Shown here: positions 46,470-59,206 of the stretch, piece by piece
Layout of the letters: each line of letters starts with the position of its first letter
Position numbering within the stretch: position 1 is the first letter of the stretch
Assembly (NCBI GenBank): GCA_006503535.1
Contig: QYRS01000011.1
Location: forward strand, 930,001 to 994,000
DNA: 64,000 nucleotides
DNA from: Arthrinium phaeospermum
Taxonomy: Eukaryota; Ascomycota; Sordariomycetes; Amphisphaeriales; Apiosporaceae
Direction of reading: 5' to 3'
The notes under the pieces: generated by a model
The model's database searches: none
What the model saw: only the letters and a program-made list of their open reading frames with translations
What the model was told of the DNA's origin: nothing
Position numbers and translations under genes: made by a program

Positions 46470-49400
46470 GTGCTATGGTTGTGTAAGGGTTCTTGTCGTT
46501 GATCGTTGAAGCAGAGATGGGTCCTCGTACGGATGAGGATATGTTGCGATGCCCGTAATTTGTCGGAGCGTGGCGAAGAAAAAGCAGGGTAGACTGTTTG
46601 CTGGGCCACAGAATTGTGTGCCGGAAGCTCACCCGAATGATATATCTCTTAGTTTTGTTAAGAAAATGTTGTAGCTGTGTAGTGGGCAGGTGGGATTGTG
46701 GCCGTTGGTAGTCCGCTGCCGCAGTGGAAATGAAATATACGAGAGTTTAATCGACTCTCTCATAAGTTCTATCTGACTTAGTCCAAGGCCGTGTGTTCAT
46801 CGCTTGCAATTTGATATACGGGAGTAACATGGTAAGCACAAAGAATGTGTGATGTTGTAAATTGCTGAATATTTCTCATGCCCTGTACAGGTAGGCTTCT
46901 CATTCTCGAGTCAAACGCTTCTTCTTCCTCCCGCGGCCAGTGGCGTCCCGAAGTCATCTTCCGTTGGGGAACAGACCTGACCGGCCGGATCCTATTCCCG
47001 GTGTAAAACAAGGGTAGTGCCTAGCTCACCAAAGATGGGGGTCTCCGAAGTTTGAACCAGATAGAGCAGCGGGCGGGTGGTCGATTGTTGAAAAGGAATT
47101 TCAAGCATGAGCGACGCTCAGAGCTCGAGACAGGCGTCGGGGCGGCTAGGAAGGTACAGGGTTTGGCGTAGCTATCGCACGTTTGCGCCGGCTATTCGAA
47201 TCATCCCTGTGTTGTCTGGGGGTTGGTCGTAGTGCGTCGGTATACAATGCGAAATGGGAAAAGGGGAGGGGAGGGAGGAGGCGGGTCTGCATTGCGATGT
47301 CTGGGCGGTGGTGTATCCTGCTTCTCTTTAACCTTCCCTCTCGCTCGCTCGCTCGCTCGCTGTTGCTCCCGTTCCATCGTGATGGTATCGTGAGGCCGAG
47401 AACGGCACAAGAAGAAAACAAGGAAGAAGGGGAACCAAGCAGAGCACGAAAGTCGTCGAGTCCAGAGAGATAGATAGATGGCAAGTAACTAACGGTCGTT
47501 GCTTCAACACCAAGAAAGCCACCCAGTCGGGCTGGGGGTAACCTTCTCCTTCCTGTCGATGGTATATGTGAATGCTGTCTGTCGTAACTCAAGATAAAGG
47601 GACGTATTGGACTAGGATACTCCTAAGTCCTGCCTGACACTGACTGTTTGGCTCTCTTCGAATGCCTCGTCCCATGGCTAGAAATCAACATTCGAGATAT
47701 AGACATGTAGGAGGCCTGGATGAGCAAGGATAGGTGAAAAGGAAGTTCGGATCTCTTTCGGGCAACAATCCCATGGAAACCACAACGAGAAAACCATCAA
47801 CCCTCGAGAGGAAAACCAGCGGGAAAACTGGGAAGTAGCCAACTATATCAACCTACTCGTAGTCGTCGCAGTCGACAAAATCCGACTGTACCGCCATCCG
47901 TACGTACGTGTATGTGGAGGGCGGTTCTGCTGCACTCTTTCCTCTCGCTCCACCCGACACGCAGCAGTCTATATATGTTGTATACAGCCCAATTTCAGTT
48001 GATTAAGGGGCTCGATATATCTAATAACTACGCTGCATCGTTTAATCACTCTGTGACTTATATAGACGAGCCCCTTGCACGCGTGGGCAGAAGGCAAGAT
48101 AGGTGCCCTGCCAATCGCTTGTCTCTGCGGCTATACAAGCTCAGGGCCCAGTCAAAGCTTGATGGATGATGTAGGAGGGGAAGTTGTGCTCCATCGCCGG
48201 TACTGCTGTTTTCTTCGTCCCAGTGTCAGTCGATGCTGGGTATCGTCGCGCGACAAGGCCAATGCTAAGAGAGGTGCAGCCTGGCTCCCCCTTGAACAGG
48301 AGTTACACGCGCACTGTATCCGTCTCGTTTGTTACGATCGTCGAACCGTTCTTGTCCCGTTTGCATCGTGTCCACCGCCAGCCGTGCGAGGGCTACCTGC
48401 GGCCTCTCAACTGCCGCGCTCTGGCTCACGATTCTAGTCGGTAATGGTCCATAAGCCGGTGCAATGAACCGAGCAGGAGGGATATGCAGGGTCGTGACCT
48501 CCGCAAAAGAAGCCGAACATGACTCCTTGGCCGTTCCCAGGGCATACCTGACCTGCTCCCCCTCATGGGAGCCTAGTATTGTGAGGCTTTTCGTACAGTA
48601 GGTGCTACAATATGATAGGAGGCTTCCCCGCTGCGTTATTTGCTGCCAGCCCGCGGACTATCAAGATCCATGTCATCAGGACGAAGGGAAGCGGGCCCAC
48701 TGCAGCTTGCTCCGTCAGGTGCATGATAGTAAGCGACGGCATGCATTGCATCTACCCATCCCTCGCCCCACCCCTTCCTATCGCGATGGCTCGTCTTGGG
48801 GTTCGGCATGCTCTAAATCGCAGCGCAACTAAAAGGGGGAGCCATCGCCTGTAGCTAGGTGTCACCGCCTAACCCACTACCAGGAAAGACGCGGTGATAT
48901 ACGTCTGTATATATACGAGGCCGCGCGAGACGACCGCCTTTTCCTTCTGCGGCATCGCTCAGTCGGCCTTGGCTCCTTGGACCCCCTACGGCATGATGAC
49001 GAGCGCAAGAGACAGCGTAAGGCTATACAGGCTATATGACTGGCCGCCTGTAGCGGAGGCAATGCCAAAATGCCCGAATGCAACATTCTAGGTTCGGTTC
49101 CTGAGGATCAGCAGCGCAGCAAACTCCGTCAGTTCTGTATACGCTGCTGCGATTCTGCTCTAGGTCTGTCAACATAACAAAATGTACATAATTGTGCATC
49201 TCAGCCACAAGCCCGCCCGGTAGAGAAAACGTACCAGGTCGCTTACTTTCTAAGGGGCGGACTAGAGCCATATGACCTCTTTCAAGATACTGACTTGCGA
49301 GAGGGACCTCCAGGCGTCCCAAAGACTCTGCGCTGCGTGGTGCTGCTGGCCAGGCTTACGGGACGTACTCCGGAGTAGGTGCCATTTAGGCAAAAGGAGA

Positions 49401-52400
49401 TGAACGCACACGCGGCGCAGGCAGGCGCACACTCATGTAAGCAAGTTCCTTGAGCACTCCCCAAAGCACCGGGTTAGGAACATAGCTTACCTACCACAAT
49501 AGGCAGTTGACGACCCGTACTTGTGCATAACCATTAGTCCTTAGCTGGAACCATTGATAGGAGGCTGCTGGGTTGATGGCGGCGAAAACTCCGGTCCAGA
49601 TACGGCTACAGTCTGGGCCAAGAGATGCCTACTTGGGTAGAGACAGCTGGAGGCTTTCTTCATCGCGTCATTTGAAGAGAGCAGACAGGCAGTGTTGCCA
49701 ATACTCGTGCCAGACGAGATGAAAGGTCTGATGCAGCAAGGGTTGAAGCGAGCCGTTGGAGGGGAGATCAAATGATTCGGTTCAACTCTGGTAGGCTGTC
49801 GATCAACAGTGCATTTTGGACAGCACTCGGCTTCGTACTTGCAAGCCTGTGATATGACATAATAATGGTAAGAGTGACCCCTTACGGCAAGATCCATGCC
49901 GAGGGCGGCGCCCATTTGGATTCCCGAAAATTGACAGTCGCAATCGGGAAGCCGGAGAGGGTGTTAGGTTGTTTGTCGTTGAACAAAATCAGTAAGTCCA
50001 GGGTCGGGGTCAGGGCCAGGGTCATGGTTCAGGGCCAGGGTCGGTCGGATCTAGCTTCCTTGATGGAGTAGCAATTGCAACGTGCGGTGGCATCTGGCAC
50101 CGTTTGGGGTCCGGAGTTCGAAGCGTCAGAAGCGTCGAGGTCGCAACGGCGGCCAGCCAGTCGCGGGAGTCTGTTCGCACCTATTATGTAGGGGTTAGGA
50201 CTTGTTGGTGAGTGGCAGGTCAGGTAGGATTGGGATCTACGATTTGGCATGGTGTTGGTGTTTGTTTGGCCGGAGCACCTGCCCGCCAGTGGGGGCCAAT
50301 TCCATTCTAGGTGCCCATGTACTTCTTAAGGCAGGCATGTACCTGCCTGGGCAAGTACGTTTCACGTATGGCAAGTACCTCCAGGTGGCGCTACCCGACC
50401 AAATCTTGAGGTCTTTATCTTTAGATCCCGAGATTTGCACCTGGGAATTCCTCATCCAAGTCAGCAAAAATGGTTCGATGCCAACAGCGTGTAAGAGGAC
50501 CGGAGCCGAGAGCAGCTCCGGTGGCCAGCTGCATGTCATCATCACGAACCATCATACGCACACACATATTTAGGTAGGTGGTACTGGGCAGCTATCATTA
50601 TCATCATCTCAATCTCGAGCATGTAATGCGCCTACCCTTTCCCCGGATGCTTGCTGAGATCAATGCAAAGTAATCCTAAAATGTATGTTGAGGCTGGGGC
50701 CCGACAGGGTATATCATAGGTATATGCAGTGAGAGATCCTCCCACTGACCAGTCATCCCGCCTTTGCCTTGCGCTCTCTTGTACCCAGTGAACCCCAGAC
50801 GGTGTCACAGCCGTAGCTAAAAAGGGATGGCTTGATGGGACAGCTTCCGAAGATGCAGGCATCAGGAGGGAGCAGAAACAAAAGGTGTCGTCTAACCTGA
50901 TTCGGCACATAAGCGTGTACCTGTATGCAAGTGTGTATCGATGTGTGTATGCTCCCCCTTGTGGCTGGAAAAGAACGTCACTTGTTGCTCTAACACCGCT
51001 TGCTAACAGGTCGTCAGGGGTACCCAGACAGGCAGAATCATATGCCGAAGCGCGCACTCGCTTGTCAATCAGCCTGCGACTACCAACGGGACTTGGACTT
51101 CCTTCCATTGCACTGGATGATTTTGTCAGCAAGTCAACAGCGCACGTGAACTCCACACGCAATGGGAGTGCCATGGTGTGGTAATGCTTCTGGATCTCAA
51201 TATGGATGAAAAGAGGGTGGTCACTTCATCACGCCTTCACGTGGACATGAACACACAGAGAGAGGGGGGGAGAAAGACTGACTGTCAGGTCTTCCCTATC
51301 TCGCCATCGTCATCTCTCTCGTTTGCATGTGTTGGCCGGTATGCCGGGTTTTGTATTCCTTCGTATAGGTGTCGGAGATTGGACTCGTTTGAGCGAGACA
51401 TTCTCAGGGACTTTCCCTCGTAAGTCATAATCCCTTGGTTTATGCGCGCACACACACATGAAGAGCCGCCGGGAGGGTAGGAGGGGTGGAAGCACGGTAC
51501 AGCCATGGGGAGGAGTGCTACCCATTCTGCAACAAAGTACATCCCACCAGCCTCTTTCTATATGTACATGTAGGAGAGGGAGAGGCCTAGGACTCGGCGT
51601 GCTCCAGCAAGCACATGATGGCGTTGATGTCGTGCTGTGTTGCACGAGAAAGAGAGAAAAAGAAAAATTCAAGCTTGAACCTGAACCACCCCCTTTGGGC
51701 TTGAACCCCATCCTGCATAGGACTCTCTCTGATGGGTGTTACCCGACCTGCAGTTGTCAGCTTTCTTTGGCGTTGTGCGCCTAAGCGGCATGCCCTCCTC
51801 TCCCCGCCTACCCCAGAATCGTTCGTGATTGTAGTTGTGGCCCTGGTCGAGGGCTTGCTCACTCATTCGATCTATTCCTTGAACCGGCTTGGGAGCCCGA
51901 GGTACTCGTTCCTGCCTTTGACACACACAGAGGGCGGTGCGCCGTTGGGTATGGACTGGGGTATCCGGTATATCCGTTCGTGTTCCTTTGCGTTCGAATG
52001 GATTTCCCGCCACAGTGACCTGTTGCGCGCATACCACAGATAATGGGGGAAGGGGGGAAACCATATTGCCACCCAGTTCACATTGCGAGGCCATCCTCTG
52101 CCACTGGTTCTCCCTGTAGCTGGGACTGTATCAGGCTATAACTGGCGCCAGTAGACCTTTCGATCTCGGCTTCGAACCACATGGTAGGTGAGTCATCAGT
52201 GTGCGTGGGTAACACGAGCGAGTAGCCTGGCTTAGACTCGCTTATACGCTGGCCTCTCCCAAGCCTGTCTAAGACTGCTGAAACAATCTCGGAATGTCTA
52301 TGGTCAGCGAAGAAGAAGGAGGAGGAAAGGGAGTAGTAGCAGATTATATCCAACTCTAATCTCGGTTCCTCTCTTCTCCTGGGGGTGACAAAGGTCCTGG

Positions 52401-53380
52401 GTCCAGGCTTCAGGAGAATTTTATTTACCCTTCTGCCCGAGATGTGGTTGAAGGCGTACGTAGAAGATATCTGCTTATATATGCGATGAAGCCCACCACG
52501 GCCCAGGCAGTCCTATATTTCCACAACAAGCATGTCACGAAGAAGACGTCAAAAGAGAGAATGCTGAAGTTTTCGATATATGTATACATATAGTTAAATA
52601 TATATAGAGGTATATATACTAATTCCTGGATTTTGCAAATCTCGCCAAAGCGCGACTTGCTCATCCCACACCGCATCAACGCAAAGCCCAGCATCAAGCG
52701 GCTGCGGTTTCCGTGGTCTGTCAGAACCTTTCCTCTATATACACACGCCAGCCTAACAAACATGTTAGGTCAGGTAGGTCCAAAGGTCTCTCTAGCCCCG
52801 TCCTCACGGTCGGCACCTGGCCTCGCCAGAGCTTTCTCCCCCTGTTCCCCTTTCCCATTTCCCGTCGTGTCCCTGCGTTTCCCTTACATATAACATAAAA
52901 ACCCATGCTACCCCCAAACAAATAAATCCCAGCAACGTAAATTCCCCCCTTTCTCCTTTCCCTTTCGTTTTGTTGCCCGAATAACCAAAAATAAACATTC
53001 GTAAACATATCGCTTCGTGATTCCACCAGCTCGAAATAAACTTCGAGGATTTGGAGACGTCCACAATGAGCTTCCACCGCCTTTCCCTTCCCATTCGCGT
53101 TTGTGCAAGCACCCCCTTGAATGCAAGATAGATAGACAGATAGATAAAACGACAAACAAGACTGTTCTGAACAAAGGGAATATGAGGCGTACAGAAAAAA
53201 GGTATAATAACACAAGAATTCGAAGAAACCAAACACGCATTGAAAAGGGGTATTTTGCGTATAGAGGCGAGGAAGGAAAAGAAAGATCAAGAGCAAAAGG
53301 TCTAACACTGTGGCGCCTTGTAGTTGTTTGTTGTTGAAGAATGGTGCACCGACTTGGGTCGAGCCGTGTACCTAGTCGAT
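46470..53380. other. Large gene-free region downstream of SSD1 and of the homeobox gene
   Basis: 6.9 kb between the 3' ends of two convergent genes with no gene I can support. Open frames of 60-180 codons occur on both strands without known domains, consistent starts or introns. The AT-rich part at about 52400-53380 probably includes the homeobox 3' UTR. It holds simple repeats, including (TCGC)n at about 47341-47361 and a G-rich repeat at 49998-50045. Undetected noncoding RNA is possible. Confidence 0.5.
49998..50045 (+). repeat. G-rich direct repeat
   Basis: The 13-bp unit cagggccagggtc occurs at 50011-50023 and 50030-50042, preceded by a diverged copy at 49998-50010. Many GGG runs in about 50 bp could allow G-quadruplex formation on the plus strand. 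Confidence 0.7.
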
Positions 53381-55587
53381 TCAGGTGGAGTGACCGTAGG
53401 GTTGCGGGCCGGGACCGGCGTGCCCGGCTTGGGAGATGCTCAGGCTTCGCTTGCGCTTCAAGACGGAAGAAGCGCTGCCATAGCTGTCCTGAGAATAGTC
53501 GTCGCTTCGGTCGTTCGAGGTACGTCCCTGTCCCGAGGCCATAGAGTTGCCCCCGAACGAATCTCTCATCGGCGTTCGGGACGTCGGGCTGGTCATGTTC
53601 CCGTGCAGAGCTTGCGAGAAGTCGTGAGGTGGCGCGATGGGAGCGCTGATCTGCGGCATCGAGTAGTCATGAACAGGTCTCGAGCCCGGTGTGCGCGGGA
53701 GCGAGAATTCGATGGGTGCCGACAGCGGCGCTGAGGGGAAGCTTGTCGTGTAAGATGTCGAGTTGCCGTATGGGGCTGTCGTCGCAGACCGCGGGGTCAT
53801 GGAGGACGCCCCCGTGGGCGGCAACCCAGAGACGGAGCGGTATTGAGTACGCAAGTCAAGTCCTAGCGGAAGAGTAGCCGAGGCAGCCCGGAGACGCGAA
53901 CGGTTCGAGGGGGGAGGCTGGAGCGTCGAGCCGTGGAGGCTGGAGTATCCCATGTGACTGGTGGGAGACTGGACAGGGTTGCCTAGAGTTATTTGTTAGT
54001 AGGCCATTGCCAAGTCTCGACTCTGTCACGGATGCGTCTACTTACTGGAATAGGAACCCGAATCGTAACCCATGGGGCTGCCGGCGCCGCCACTCATCTG
54101 ATCAGGCTGGTAAACAGACTGGTGACGGTTGCCCGCCACAGGGCTACTGCTGCCAGGCTGGTAGCTGTTGAAGTCAATGGAGTCGCCTTTCCACGACATG
54201 CTCGACCTCAAGGGCGATTGCAGGGTCTCGGATCTCGATCTCGACATGGTCTCCCGCAACTGCAACGGCTGCAGCGGTCTGATCGGCTGTCTCGAGGAAG
54301 AGTGCATCGGCATTCCTGTCTCGAGGCTGTTTTGCCGCGCAAAGGGGTTGGAGGTGCGAGGGCCACTGCTCATGGGGCTAGCCAAATGGCTCGAGTAGTA
54401 GCCTCCTCGTTCGGTCGACGGCGGCGATAAGGGAGAGAGGATGTCCGGGTGACCCATGGGCCCGGAAGTTGCGAATCCCATGCCCCCAAAGCCTGGGCTG
54501 AGGCCGGTCGGGGACATGTGCTCCTCCGCGTCGCTTCGCCGTATCGTGTCGAGCATCAAAGGCCGCATCATGTGGTCTGCGTAGGAGGCCGGGTTGCCAA
54601 AATCCACAGGTGGGGTGATCGGCGTGCCCAGGGTGTGAACTGCTCCATACGGCGAGTGGAGGGCTTGGACGTTGTCGAAGTCGTCTGGAACAGCCCGCAT
54701 TTTGATCATACGATCACGGTCGTCGGCTGTGAGGCGCTTGATTTTGGCCCGGCTGCGCCAGTTGTCAGCAACTTGTCGAACTTCTGCTTGGTTGTTTGTT
54801 TGCGGATAACTCTTACCGATTCTGGAACCAGACTTGAACTTGCCTGGGGCTCAGTCCTGGGATTTCTCTAGACAGCCGTTCGCGGTGTGCTGCATCAGGG
54901 TGAGGTTGCTTCGCGAATTCGCTCATGAGGAATCGTGTTTGCTGGTGTGTAAGTCTGGTGGAGTTAGAATAAGGAGCCTATGCATGAATGAGGGATGTAG
55001 GTGAGTTACCTGAACCGTTTCATCTTCCGTCGAGCCGCTGTGCGCTCAGCAGCCGTCTGCGGCGGGGCGTTGGGGTCGCCCTCCCCTTCAATCATATCGT
55101 CGTCGTCGTCCAAGACATCGTCGTCCTCTTCCTTTCCAAGGCTGAGGTCGTCGTTGTCGCCAGCTCCCTCTCCGTGTCCCTGTGTCCCAGAGGGACTCGT
55201 GACCGCGGGCTCGTGAGTTAACCTAGACGCCTCGGTGCTACCGTCGCGTGCTGGTTCCGCCTTCACCCTGTAGGAAGGAGCAATGCGTGGATCAGACGAT
55301 TCTTGCGTGGGTGATTCAACCTTGGGTGCTCTAAGCCCTAGTGGATCCAGAGATCTACCATGACCATGTGGGGATCCAGGCGTGTCCTGGGTTGGTTGCG
55401 TGGAGAGGGCGGTAGTGTGGACGTTCGCCGGACGTTGCTGCTGGGTAGCAGAAGTCTCATTGCTACTGTTGGAGCCGGAGCCTTGCTCAAAAGGCTGCAC
55501 GAAAAGGTTCGATTCCCCCGGGGGAAGGAACGAGTAGTGTCCCTGCCACTCCGGCTGTGTGGTCAAGGAACTGTCAAAATTCGACAT
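53381..55587 (-). CDS. Homeobox transcription factor
   Basis: DNA-binding regulator with a classical homeodomain. Exons 55587-55010, 54954-54817, 54752-54046 and 53982-53381 give 674 residues; introns of 55, 64 and 63 bp are GT-AG and phase-consistent. The N-terminal part is Ser/Gln/Pro rich with an acidic run (about residues 151-171, EEDDDVLDDDDD). The homeodomain (about 186-245) starts RRKMKRFRLTHQQTRFLMSE and ends QVQVWFQNRRAKIKRL, with the invariant Trp, Phe, Asn and Arg of helix 3; two introns interrupt it. The C-terminal 430 residues are Ser/Pro/Gly-rich with an internal KRKRS that could be a nuclear signal. The start at 55587 (MSNFDSSL) was chosen; an ATG at 55740 is also in frame. The large intergenic flanks suit a developmental regulator. 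Targets unknown. Confidence 0.92.
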
Positions 55588-58500
55588 GCGTGGGCTGGTA
55601 TACAAGGCCCCGTATTTGCTAGACCAGTGGCTTTGCTCCGTATCAATTTGTCTGGTGACAAGCATTGGGATTGTCTGGAAGGAAATGGCGTAATGGTCTG
55701 ACAGATGCAAAGAGCGAAAGGCCAACAACGACAACAACAACCCGATTTTAGAGCAGCTGCTGAGTAGAAGATGTGCCTTGTCGTAGCGAACGGGAGGTTG
55801 TCTGTGTCGAGGTTGTGACTGGAGGCCTACGTTGAAAGAACGTACAGATGATAAACGAGCGGCGGGTAAAGGTCGAGAGGAACCTTTGTGAAGAATCTGA
55901 AAACACTTGAGACCAAGTAGGCGTCAATGTCTATTTTCCCAATAATCGAGGCTTTGCCGTTGGGATCGTTGGGGGTCGATTCCTGCTGCAAATCCCACTT
56001 CGAGTCAACCGTCTTATCTTGCCAGGGCGAGGGGTTTCCAGGCCTTGGGTCGTCACGAAGGATAGGGCCAAGATATCTCGGCGTGGCAGAACATGTGTTG
56101 GAGTCCAGTCCGTTCGGGAAAAAATAGGAGCCAGGAATGGATGGGAGAGTCGAGCGAGGTTTCAAGGCCGGGCTTGAGAGGATCGTCAATGATGGTTCGA
56201 CGGATGGTTAACTAGACACATGCCACTGCGTCGTCCTTGGAGAAGAGCTGAGTATAGATTGTCGTGGGATGCAGGCTGGGGAGAGAGAGCTTCCTTGAAT
56301 GGGAATAAGGTCTCTATAAATCAAAGAGGGTCGTATGACAGCTCAGTGGGGTCGATCGCCTCAAGTTCCCAGGTACTGATGGGGCCGGTCATGTACTGGT
56401 TGTTTGGATCCTATCCGTGGTTGCAGCAAGGCAGTCCTTCAGGAAAATCCCTGCTCATACGGGTGACAAGAGGTGGAATTAATACCGGACAGAACCGCGA
56501 ATCCTGGACGGAGAAATGCCCTGGCTGGCTGGATGGATCCGACGGGGGACGACAAGGTCCGCACGGGCAGCCCTCTGGATACTTGTACTCGTAGTAGCGA
56601 GCGATCAGAGATCGATGGTGAGGATGTGGATGTGGATGGGATGTGGATGCGGGCAACCTTGCACGGTACCTGGCTGGTCTGGTTACGGTAGGGATATGGC
56701 GAGCGAATCTATGCACGTTTTAAGCTTCGTCAAATGAACCAAGAGCCGTGCCTTAACTGGCAACATCCGGCAATGGGTATATGCTTCTGCGCGGTAACTA
56801 CTGAGCCACACCCGTCGTGGCCGACAGCAGGAGCGGCACTGTCTATATCCAGCGGATCTTGACCATTGGGATCTCGGCTGAATGGCTAATGCCGTGCCAT
56901 GGTAGGCTACAGCAGGGTCGTCTGCCAGACCAGGGATGGACACACACACAGACAGCGTACTTCTCTGCTGTCTGTGAGATTCGACTGAACCGAACCGACC
57001 CAGGCATGCAGCGCGCAGGCACAGGGTGAAGGTTTCTCCAGATGACCCGACCGACTACTGCTGCTGCCATGTTTCATTTGCTCTGGCAATGCCTTCTAGA
57101 AACCGCTATACGGAGTCGACTGTTTCTAAGGCCCGCAAGTCAACCTCGCGAGATCTAGGTAGGACCATGGAGCTGGCGGTGGAGCTGGCCCGGCGATTCC
57201 AGCGCATCATCCTTCACACACTTCAGGTGGACGGCTTGCGCGAGAGCCGCGCTCTAGTGCTAGGACAAGGCAGTACATGGTGGAAAGGGCAAGTACTTCG
57301 GCTGGGATATTTCTCCAGGTGCCCATTGGTCCTTCATCAGACTTGGGCAGCGTGGATTCAGCGGATGAACGCATGAAACCGTTGTGAAGGGTTGCGAGCT
57401 CGCAGCCCAATGGGAAAGCCGTATAATACAGGGTGGGTGTGGCCGCTCATTCTGCGGGGAGGGTGCTTTCGATCAAGATACATGGCCTACCTACCACGGC
57501 TGCATAGTCTGTCTGCTTGAAGAGTGATGTGTCTGAAAATGGTAGGCAAAGAGGATGGTTAGTGGTGTGGGCTAAGTAATCGACAAGGGATACTGGTCTG
57601 ATGTCCGACCCCCTTGTCGGTGGAGAAACAAGGAAACTAAGATCATAGGAAGAGCATCCCTGCGGGCTGGCATCGGTATAGCAGCATGTACGTACCCTTC
57701 CTTGCGTCGTGGGCTTTTTGGCCAGCTAGACGCGTACCTGGCCGAATTGTGTCGATGCTCTTCAACACCATTTCCCTGGCCATCGTTCGACCGGTGCCGG
57801 CAATGCGAACATCATCAGCAGTGTGCTGGCGATCCACTCCAGGCTAACAATAGTAGCTGTTCACGAACTCTATAGCCTCTGCATGAACAGCGACTTGCCC
57901 GTCTTTGCCAAAATAGTAACATGGTGCCGGCTTAGATTTATGCATTAAGAATTCTCGCACGAGGTCCACGAAGCCCTAGCCAGAAAGGAACCTGGCGTCA
58001 ATCCTTAGGGACACCTTTGGGATTGGAGCCTGTACTTAACTACGTACCCGAGACCCCAGGTAGTAGGTAAGGTAGGTAGGTCAGGATTGGGGGTTGAAAT
58101 GGGTTTAGGATCTTACGGCCTCTCTGCTGGGCCTATCTTCGTTCCGAAATTCAACCAGCCGTAGAAATCCATAGGTGGTGGAAATCTGCCCCGAATAAGC
58201 CGCAGGCTGATATGATGTGTTACATAGTCGCCAGCCTAGGTGGGTACGAAGATACCTCATGCAATGCTGCTGCTGTTGATGTGCGCGCAATGCCGTGTGG
58301 ATGGGGTTTTGGTGTGTGTCGTGAGCGGGACCGACACATGCTAGGGGTTGGAATGGGAGCTTCGGTTCACCTATATTAACGGCGGAGAAACGGTATCTCT
58401 CAGTAGCGCTAGAACCTCGTGGGAAGAACTTCGACCCGGTCCATAGCACTTGGTTGTTTCTCTGCCCGGGCGACCGGTGGCCATCTGGTGGTCATTGAGG

Positions 58501-59187
58501 GCATGGCGAGCCCGAGATAGTTGCATGGAGTACCTGGAGCAGTGTTGGGAGGACTTCGAGCGTGACTGACAGCCCACGGTTTCATCACGGCCTTGGCGAC
58601 GACCAGGGGCTGTTGCAGGGGTTTACGCTGTGTGGGAGGACGCTGATGATTGATGATGTTATGTTGACTCGTGTCTTCTCTTGGGGGAACCAAAAGAGAA
58701 ATAAAAGGAGGTGCGCGGCGGGGAATCCCCTCCATCCGCACACAGGTACGCCAGTGAGAGAAAAGACGCCAAGGATGGTTGTCAAACGGTCTAAACTTAT
58801 CATTCGAACGTGTTTAGATTTTCCAACCCATTCACTTCGCGCCCGGTGGAGATGGCTTAATCCCTATTTTTGACAGAAGCAATTTCCTTTCCACTGGGAT
58901 GCTCACGGCCTCTACGAGGGTTGGGCTGGCTAGCAGCTACCTACTGCAGCCTCTAGCAGTCTCAGGGCCTAGGTCGCTGGCGGCCCGCTTTGCTTTGCCC
59001 AGATGGTGGATTGGGGGGGGCCATGCCGGCAGCAAAACCAACCAACGTTGGTGCATCTCCAGAAGCAAGCAAAAGAGTGTGCGTTGAAGACAAAGAAAAA
59101 AAAAGAACAGACAGAGGAAGAGAGCCAGCCGATGGCACAACGGTTGGCAACGGCTCGACGCCCATGCAACGCGCTCGTCAAGAACAA

Positions 59188-59206
59188 ACACACACACACA
59201 CACACC
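59188..59206 (+). repeat. (CA)n microsatellite
   Basis: Run of CA dinucleotides in intergenic DNA, preceded by an A-rich segment. Confidence 0.8.

Noticed and set aside
53000..53308. Minus-strand frames with hydrophobic runs (for example 53308-52721)
   Set aside because: AT-rich sequence just downstream of the homeobox stop, most simply its 3' UTR.
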